Assembly (NCBI RefSeq): GCF_013426205.1
Contig: NC_089422.1
Coordinates: 744,001-808,000 of the forward strand
Length of the DNA stretch: 64,000 bases
Direction of reading: 5' to 3'
Origin: Metarhizium brunneum
Taxonomy: Eukaryota; Ascomycota; Sordariomycetes; Hypocreales; Clavicipitaceae
This document shows positions 56,192-64,000 of this stretch, piece after piece; the stretch's first letter is position 1, and every line of letters starts with the position of its first letter. The notes under the pieces are model-generated. The model saw only the letters and a program-made list of their open reading frames with translations, did no database searches and was not told where the DNA came from. Both the position numbers and the translations under genes were made by a program.

Positions 56192-58233
56192 ATGAGGACG
56201 CTGCTGCGCGTTGCGGGAGGACGGCGGGTGAGCGGGAGAGCCTGGGGCGCTGCCGGTGCGCGGCGGGCGATGTCGACGGAGGGATTGAGTTACCGGACTG
56301 GGCCGAGCGAGGTGTGTATTTGTGCTTGATGTTGCTTTCCAGGTCTTGGCCGCGATGGCGTCTCGTCAATGTACGACGAGCGGATGAGACACGCGAGGCC
56401 TCCTTGCTGCCAGCCCCTAGTGTCAACCACCGGGTCATCTCGTCTCACAATGGCTAACATTCGTCACAGCCGCCGATGTACATGGGCACAATCCCAGAGC
56501 ACTTTGCGCAGATCGTCTCTCGCCATGGCGACCGCGCGGCCGTCATCACGCGGTCCCCCACGCCGGCTGCCTTCGAGACAACCCTCACATACTACATGCT
56601 GGACCTGCTCTCTAACCGGCTGGCCTCGTCGCTCGCGAGCCTGGGCGTCAAGAAGGGCGACCGCGTGGCCATATCGCAGGGCAACACGCCCGAGTTCGCC
56701 GCCCTCACCTACGCCTGCTTCAAGCTGGGCGCGGTCCTGGTACCGCTCAACCCGTCCTTCAACGCGGCCCAGGTGGAGGCCGCGCTCAAGCACCTCGCCG
56801 CCGAGGTGCTCATCATCGGCGCCGTCACCGACCTGGCCTACAAGCCCGGCCGGGGCCGCAGCAACGAGGAGCTGCTGACCAGCATCGCGGGCGACCTGCG
56901 CGCGTCCGCGCCCCAGAGCGAGGGCGTGCCCAGCCTCAAGCGCATCGTCGTCGTGGACAACCGCGTGTCCCACCAGGACGTGCGCTTCAAGCTCGACGAG
57001 TGCCGCGCGCTGACGCCGTACCGCGCGCTCCTCGACGGCTCCGACCGCAGCGTCGTCCCCTCGGCGCCGCTGGATGCCACCGACACCATCAACATCCAGT
57101 TCACGTCGGGCACCACGTCGACGCCCAAGGCCGCCATGCTCAGCCACCGCTCCATCCTCAACAACGGCATCTTCATCGCGCACCGCATGGGCCTCGAGCC
57201 CGCGGACCGCATCGTCGTGCCGCCCCCGCTGTTCCACTGCTTCGGCTGCATCCTGGGGTACATGGCGACGGCGACGACGGGCAGCGCCATCCTGTTCCCC
57301 AGCCCGGCCTTCGACCCCGTCGCCACGCTGCGCATGTGCGCCGACCACGACGCCACGGGCCTGTACGGCGTGAGCACCATGCTCGTCGCGGTGCTCGAGG
57401 CCCTCGATGCCGGCGCCGTGGCCAGCCCGCCCGCCCACCTGCGCAAGGGCATCGTCGCCGGCTCCTCCGTGCCCGAGGCCCTCATGAAGACGATCCGCCG
57501 CCGCCTCGGGCTGCGCGACCTCGTCATCTGCTACGGCATGACCGAGACCTCGCCCGTCAGCTGCATGACGTCGCCGGCCGACCCGCCGGACCGCCGGACC
57601 GCCTCGGTCGGCACCCCGATGCCCCACACCGCCGTCAAGATCGTCGACCCCCGCGACCGCGCCCGCCTCGCGCCCCTCAACACCCCCGGCGAGCTCGCCG
57701 CCGCCGGCTACCTCGTCATGAAGGGCTACTTTGGCGACGACGCCCGCACCGCAGACGTCCGCGTCGCCGAGCCCCGCCTCGACGGCTCCCCCGGCCTCAC
57801 CACCTGGATGTACTCGGGCGACGAGGCCCAGATGGACGAGCAGGGCTTCGTCACCATCACCGGCCGCATCAAGGACCTCATTATCCGCGGCGGCGAGAAC
57901 ATCCACCCGCTCGAGGTCGAGAACTGCCTCTTCCAGCTGGACGGCGTCATGGAGGTGAGCGTCGTGGGTGTGCCCGACGAGAGGCTGGGCGAGACCGTGG
58001 CCGCCTTCATCGTGCCCCATCGCGGCTGGAAAGGGGACGATGGCCAGCACGCCGGCGAGGGAGACAGGGTTCTGAAAAAGGATGCCGTGAGGGAGTGGGT
58101 GCGGTCCAAGCTGTCGAGCCATTTGGTCCCGAAACACGTGTTTTGGGTCGACGACTATCCCAAGACGGCGAGCGGCAAGATTCAGAAATTCAAGCTGAGG
58201 GACATGGCGGTCAAGATTCTGCAAGGGAAATGA
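56192..58233 (+). CDS. mitochondrial-type acyl-CoA synthetase (ACSF2-like), 2 exons
   Basis: Exons 56192-56311 and 56470-58233 (158-bp intron) give 627 aa. The first exon supplies an Arg/Ala-rich, acid-free leader (MRTLLRVAGGRRVSGRAW) that looks like a mitochondrial presequence, followed by LSYRTGPSE, which joins PPMYMGTIPEHFAQ. The ANL-superfamily motifs are present: P-loop FTSGTTSTPKAAM (about 251-263), YGMTETSP (395-402), the hinge-region GRIKDLIIRGGENIHP, and C-terminal PKTASGKIQK with the adenylating Lys at about 610. The enzyme activates a medium-chain or other carboxylic acid via an acyl-AMP to the CoA thioester. TSGTTSTPK differs from the usual TSGTTGxPK by Ser for the second Gly, worth noting for activity. 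Extreme GC3 gives an empty 645-codon antisense frame. Confidence 0.9.
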
Positions 58234-58860
58234 CGTGGTTTTGGAAGAATGGGCCCCGTCGAGCTTGGATGGAAATGGCCGTGTTTGCCCGTGATTTGAA
58301 AGCCATGTATAAAGGAGCGGATTGCATTGCATTCTTGGATATAACGTTTCCCATGATTGATTGGCTTTTAACAATTTCTTCCCTGTGAACCCACGGCTCA
58401 ATTGAGACCAAACAAGGCTTCTGCTCCGCGTGATGCGTTTTGAACACGTGAAGCATCCTTAACCGCACATCATCTTCACCTCACCTTCACATCACGGCCC
58501 GGTCCCTACTCATGATCCATAATGAGCTGTTTCAGCTAATGCAAAGTCTAGGAGTTCCCGCTCTCATGCGTCATCTTGCATCTGCACATTCATTGCGCAC
58601 GATGTATATCCCATTCCGAGCCTTTAGAAACGAAAATAACAATCAACTATGGCAATGTCCGGTTCCCCGTTCCCGTTCCAGGTCCGGGTCGGCGTCATCA
58701 CTTAACCCAACAAGACGAAGCAGTGTCATAAAAATAGAACCACGCCCAACATTTGAATGCAAGAGGCCGATTGAGCCTCAACGAATCATTGGAGTCTGGG
58801 AGAAATGGGTTTGAGCAGTAAGTAAGTCTCAACGCCTTTAACTCCGCTGTCCCTACCTCC
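58234..58860. other. convergent intergenic region
   Basis: This lies between the stops of the synthetase and ceramide synthase genes, with 3' flanks only. Nothing else was recognised. Confidence 0.45.
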
Positions 58861-60597
58861 TTAATCAACTTGCTTCTCACAGCCAATACGTCCCAGTAAT
58901 TCCTTACGATCGCTATGCCCCGGGAGGCTGACACCGGAGCTGCTGGCCTGTCGCTTAACGCCAGTTCTTCGTTCCCAGCTTCGAAGATCGATCTCATCGG
59001 CGTCGACTTCCTCCTCGAGAGGCTCTGCCTCTTCATAGACGTATTCATCCTCGTCTTCGACAGCCTCGTCATCACTCCGAGAATCTTCTGCTCCGTCACC
59101 ACGAAGCACCTTCATGGCTACGCGGACAATCATGGTGAACCAGAAGATGGTGATGCCCTGCAGAGCGAGCAAGGGGGTCAGGAATGACCACTTGACAGTT
59201 TCATTGTAGCAAACTCGTCCGGTAGAGCTGAGGAATGGCTCAATGAGCCACGAAAGACCGGCAGGCGGGTCCTCGGGTCCAATTAGGTGGTCGTTGCTGC
59301 CGCGGAAACAGCCCGAGGGCATAATCTCGGGAGTATGGGCGTAGACTGACCAACAAACCATGACATAGACAAAGTGGCGGGCCATAAGCCATGAGAGCAT
59401 GAAGACGCCGAACATGATGTCGCAAAGAGTTGTGTACCCCGCATACTTTAGACACTTGGCAGCCTACATCTTGTCAGCAAAATTTGGAAGCGGTATGCCA
59501 CTTCAATGGGCGAGGAGCATACCGGCAGGAACAAGTCCACCACATCCATGATGACCAAAATGACGTTACCAACACGAGTATGATGGTAGAAGTAACAGGA
59601 GGAGATGAGGACCGTGGTGATAATGTGGTGGCTAAACATTTGCCAGTGATCCTTGCGACGCTCCTCGATGTTGAGGACGATAATTTGCTGCAACCAAAAA
59701 GCCCACTGCGCCAACACATATCCCTTCATCAGTCCGTCCATTTCTCGGTTTGGCCAGTCGGTCCACATTTCACGCAGATTGAGGTAATACGGCGACTTGC
59801 AGTAGATATACTGTACAAAGTAACTGGCATTAGCATGTCAAAGCGTACTGGCAGTCCGAGACGGCAAACTCACCACGCCCATGGCCCAAAACACGCTGTA
59901 ATAAACAAGCAACCAGGCCTGTTCTGTAAACCGAATCTGGTCCTTCTTCTTCGTCACGCCTTGCATTCTGGCAAACGGGGCCAAAATGTACTCCATGAAG
60001 CCAGCTCGCAGGAGAGTAAAGAGGACAATGCAGAAAGTAATGAAATAAGCGTCGTCGAACCCACTAGCATACTGGCCGGTTTTGGCATTATAGTAGGCGA
60101 GTTGGAAATATTTGCGGGTGTGCGCTCGAGCTTTCGGAATAAAATTGTGGCAGAGGAATAAGAGTGCGAGGAGGTTGAAGGAGAGGCCTAGAAACATGTG
60201 TTAGCAAAAGCTTGCTGGGGTGTTAAAAGATAACATGAGATTGAATTCAATCAATCCAATGATGATAACTTGACCACCAATCCCCACAAATGCAATTGAG
60301 GCCAAACAAGGCATTGGGAGAAATTTTTTCCCCCGCAATTTGTAGGTGACTAGCAGCTCCAATTGAGGGCAGAGTAGACGTACTGATCTGATTTTCAACA
60401 AACCAGCGGGCGAAATGTTTCCACGAGCCATCCTCCTTTCGCCGCACTCTTCTCACAAGCACATGCTTGCCGTCAGAGCTCTGCATGTACAGCGGAACCT
60501 TGGATCCAGAGGGGGAAGGCGCAGGTCTGAATTGGGATTTTGATGGTCCATCTGCGACGCCAGCGTCCAGCGATTGAGTGCGGTCGTAGTCGCCCAT
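58861..60597 (-). CDS. ceramide synthase, Lag1/Lac1 family (TLC domain), 4 exons
   Basis: Exons 60597-60384, 60187-59874, 59810-59523 and 59463-58861 give 472 aa; introns are 195, 63 and 59 bp with frame kept. Ceramide synthases acylate sphingoid bases in the ER membrane. The Lag motif is complete: RRKDHWQMFSHHIITTVL with the essential His pair at residues 237-238, followed by VILVIMDVVDLFLP at the end of exon 3. Upstream are two membrane segments and the family block YYNAKTGQYASGFDDAYF. Downstream are MLSWLMARHFVYVMVCWSVY and an acidic C-terminal tail (EDEDEYVYEEAEPLEEEVDADE), which in yeast relatives is a site of CK2 phosphorylation. The N-terminal ~60 residues are hydrophilic and Ser/Pro-rich. 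The first intron donor GTACGT and the ISLSFN junction are supported by frame. Confidence 0.93.
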
Positions 60598-63500
60598 TGT
60601 AGGAGAGGGCAGCGAGAGACGAGAGGCGAGAGGCGAGAAACGACAGCGGAGAGAAGTCGGGCGGGGAGAGGGGGAAGAATCGACAAATGAGGCGGTGACA
60701 AGCTTTCGCTACCTAGGTACTTGAGAACTATGTCGAGTCGATGCTTCAGTCTCGTTGCGCGGGCCGGAATCTCAAGGCCTCCCTCTCTGTATGGCCTCGC
60801 CAATGGCTGGAAACGTCTCGGGCAGAGGAAAAGAACAACGAGCGGCTGGATTGCGGTAGAGCGAAGAAAGAGGCCGGGGGGCCAAGACGTTCAGATATGG
60901 TGGTTGTGGATCGCTCCGCTACGACTTGTGGGCGTTGGATTAGGTTGAGATCCAGTGACAGGCACAGGAAAAGCACTTGAGGTCTTTGGTTGAGCTTGAC
61001 CCAGATTAAAGGCGGGCCAGGGCAGCAAGGGGGGGTTGCAAGAGTGACGGCTGGTTCCAGTTTTTGGTGGCTGCTTTGAGCGGAGTTGAACAGCAGCTTG
61101 TGTCTGGTGGTGTCAGTTTTTAGCGGCCAACCGAGAACTGCACAATGTGCTTCCACGTACCGACCAGTTGACAGTTTGGCACGAACTGGTTGAACAGGCA
61201 CGGCGTATGGCGTAACGGCAACCGACGACAATGGCGTGAGGCGGCGTCCAATCTCTGCAAGACGTCAGACGGAGTTGCTGGAATGGATGGGGCCGAGTTT
61301 CGCCAAACACGGGGACGGCGTACAAACCAGGACAAGATTAGACTGTAGAATACATACAATATAAACTTTGAGGGCAACGAGAAACGAGATGAGTGAAATG
61401 GCTGTGGCCGAATTCCAGGTAGACGAGCATCAGGCAGATGAAGAGGCTGATGGGGGAGAAGGGGGGAACATGGGAGCGGGAGTTGGAGTGGGGGATGAGG
61501 GTGCTGGAAGTGGGCAGGTACTTGTGCACATGTACATGCAATCATCCCCTTGAGTGCGATGCAGCCTTTTGTATCTACTAGGTACTCCAGAGCACCCTTG
61601 TCAGATTCCCAGATTTCTCTACGTGTATCTTTGCCAAAAGCGCTTCAATTAATGTACTGAGGACTGTTCATAATGCTTCTATCATAATGATATGGACCTA
61701 GGTGGCCACGCATGTACTGACTTATTTCTCAGTTCTCGTTAATATCCCCCTGAGAGACTTTGTCTGCACCTTGTCCCTTACCACACTCTAGCAAGCGACA
61801 CTGGCATAATAAAACCGACCGTGCTGCGACTTGTGCGTGGCCCGTGGAAGATTTATACCCATTGATTGTTGGAACCAAAGGTGCATAACCTAAAATGCAC
61901 ATCACCTTCGTCCTGATCAGTCCCCCCCACTTGTGATACATTGCATTGGCTTGTGTCTTTTCGATTTCACAGCAGCTTTGCAAATTATGCAATCCCAAGG
62001 TCTTGTTGCTTCTCCGTAGTGTAGATGCTAATAGCATGAATGGCCTTTTTTTACAATTAATAAGAATAACTAGAAGGATATCATGACAAGAAAGTAACAT
62101 GAAAAGAAGTCAGAACGCCTTCAATTGCCAATTAATTGTATTGATGCTTGGGCAAACCTCGGCGAGTACCTAGTATGTACCTTGGGCAGATGCCATATAC
62201 AACATTTGAAGCTCAGCAGCACATTCGCATCCAGCATACTCCTTGGACCTGTGCACCAGCATGTGGTATACGATAGCTGACGTGATATCATCAACGGTGG
62301 TGGGAGATTGATCTACTGGTGCCATTCATCGCAAATGCTATCTGGCCCACGCCAAGCCCAACCCAACAGCATAAAAACCATGCAGCACTTGTCATGCACC
62401 ACAGAATCTGGAGACGGACACAGCCGCCCCAACTGATGCATCATCTCGTCAACATGCTCTGAGGAGTATTTATCTGCTGTATCCCCGGGGAATGCTCGCC
62501 CCGGTCATTGCCCCCCGGCGGCCTCATCTCCCCCTCTTGCCCCTTTCCCACGCCGTCGTCGGCCTCGTCTCGATTGTCGTGACCCCCATTTACCACCACC
62601 CCCATTTACCTCGAGCTTTTTTTCCCAGGCCACGCGCCAGGAAGCATGCATACAGGGATGTCGAGAACTGGAAGAGGCAAAGATGTGCGCCGCCGCCCCA
62701 AAAAACACGAAGTACCGAGTACTACTAGCAAAGAAACAAAGGCAATCGTCCTGTCGCATCAAGGCGGTGAAGGCATCGTGTTGGTATTGAGGAGCGCAAG
62801 TGTGCATGCAGCCTCCCCAGACGCCGTCGTGGCCGTTTGTTCACAAGTCCAGATGTCTGGTTCATCATTGGCCAATACAAGCCTGCCCAATTGCCCCAAC
62901 AAGTCAAGTTGATCTCGTCGATGATCTTGCCCCGCCATTCATCCACACGCATAAATGCCAGGCGGCGTTTCACATTGACATTCGATTGACGCCTACCGGT
63001 GTGGGCGTTTTTGTGCAACAACCGTTCCATCTTCTCTCTCGCCTTGATAGGCAGTGCATACATGTACCCTTCTTTCCAGCGCAAAGGCCATATGCAGCAC
63101 GACGGTGGCGTGCGCGCCGCCCGCCATTTGGTCAACGGGCGTCTGGTCGAATCAACTCGGCACATGGGCTGCGGCCCGTTGACCGACAGGCCACCACGCA
63201 CCGTGAGAGTCTGCACCATGTGCTAGCGTATCCAGCGATATGCGGGTCCATCCAGCACTCAATCTACTCGAACTCTCCGCAAGAGGCTAGCGCCAGTGCA
63301 TATCGAAATGGAATAAAATGAACCAAGGCTAGAAGGCCAGGCGATGATGCAAGTGGATGAGAAAACGGCCAATGCTGCGTTACATTTGGTTTCACAGGGT
63401 GGAGCTAACGGCCACGCTTCTGGTGACGGACTGTTATCACGGGCCAAGAAAACGTTATTAGTGTATAGCTTTTGAAAGGCTCATGGATCAGAGACGTCAG

Positions 63501-64000
63501 AGGATGAGCTGTTTTTGCCTCCACCACCTGTTAACCGCACATCACCATCTCCAACAAAGCGGCCCTAAACATGCCTCTCATTCTTGGATTGAATATTGCA
63601 GTGGCATCCGTTGTGTCAGTATAGGAAATTTGGGGTGGCGGTTTTCCTCACAATTAACATGCTACAGCACACGGCATTTTTTTTTTATCATCAGTGACGC
63701 AACATGAGTCGGAATTTTTAACAATGCGGAAACGCAGGAAACTATGTTTTCTGTATTTGATAATACCAACGAAAGCTACATGTTTCCACGTAATCTCTTC
63801 GTATGATATATCGTTATCTTAGAGTACACTATAAGAAATATCATACTATCCAGCTCGCTTTACTCTATTTTATTAGAGCTAATCCCATACTTGCGGATAG
63901 ATGCACAATGTACTATTCAAGGTCAAAAAGACCACACAGACTGAGAGATAGAGTCTAAAAATATGGGACGCATATTTTCCAACGTATAGCTGGTTATAGC
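60598..64000. other. 3.4 kb without a supportable gene
   Basis: The first few hundred bases are the GA-rich leader and promoter of the ceramide synthase gene. Beyond that, short open frames on both strands show no domain, signal peptide or splice logic. From about 63700 to the end the sequence is AT-rich with many stops, possibly the edge of another decayed island. Confidence 0.5.

Noticed and set aside
55518..56438. 306-codon minus-strand open frame overlapping the synthetase first exon
   Set aside because: Only its last third looks protein-like, no family was recognised, and it overlaps a well-supported exon on the other strand.
56464..58401. 645-codon open frame on the minus strand
   Set aside because: It lies entirely antisense to the acyl-CoA synthetase. 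Its composition follows from the extreme GC3 of that gene, and it has no domain or conserved motif.
1..64000. tRNA, rRNA or CRISPR features
   Set aside because: No cloverleaf with a proper T-arm was noticed by eye, no rRNA signature, and no regularly spaced repeat array. CRISPR is not expected in a fungus. A tRNAscan-SE run would be decisive for tRNAs.

Overview
The window is a piece of filamentous ascomycete (Pezizomycotina) chromosome. The evidence is short GT-AG introns of about 47-82 bp (one of 158 bp), a Zn2Cys6 regulator, a HET-domain gene, a PNP-NACHT-ankyrin NLR, Atg22 and Och1 homologues, and AT-rich, C-to-T-decayed islands between GC-rich genes. Gene style suggests a Sordariomycete, perhaps Hypocreales, but no marker fixes the genus.

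Left part (1-9.5 kb): a decayed neighbourhood. It holds a SAM methyltransferase core lacking its usual N-terminus, an ankyrin-type pseudogene, a spliced fructosamine-3-kinase-like gene, a fragment of an MFS transporter, an intact five-exon mitochondrial carrier (pyrimidine nucleotide carrier type), an F-box-like pseudogene and a highly diverged Vps24/CHMP3-like ESCRT-III gene.

Middle-left (10-26.3 kb): an Atg22-family transporter, a TPR protein, a two-exon small secreted protein not visible as one ORF, a four-exon HET-domain protein (900 aa), a 3.6 kb gene-poor stretch, and a secreted GH43 glycoside hydrolase. A perfect 10-bp minisatellite follows.

Middle (26.9-40.2 kb): a nuclease-like plus kinase-like (Crinkler-type) gene broken by two in-frame TAA codons. 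One of these lies in a 21-bp tandem repeat whose sister copies still read CAA. Then come a Zn2Cys6 transcription factor, an anion:cation-symporter-type MFS permease, quinolinate phosphoribosyltransferase (NAD synthesis) and a convergent copper amine oxidase. The last four may form a nitrogen/nicotinate-related group.

Right part (40-64 kb): a 5.8 kb gene-poor stretch with tandem repeats and a 256-bp MITE with TA target-site duplication, an Och1-type mannosyltransferase, a 1237-aa NLR (PNP-like, NACHT, ankyrin), an AT-rich island, an APH-family kinase-like gene, a mitochondrial-type acyl-CoA synthetase, a four-exon Lag1-type ceramide synthase, and a final 3.4 kb in which no gene could be supported. 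Exon structures were derived by hand from reading frame, splice consensus and family similarity; no database search was possible.
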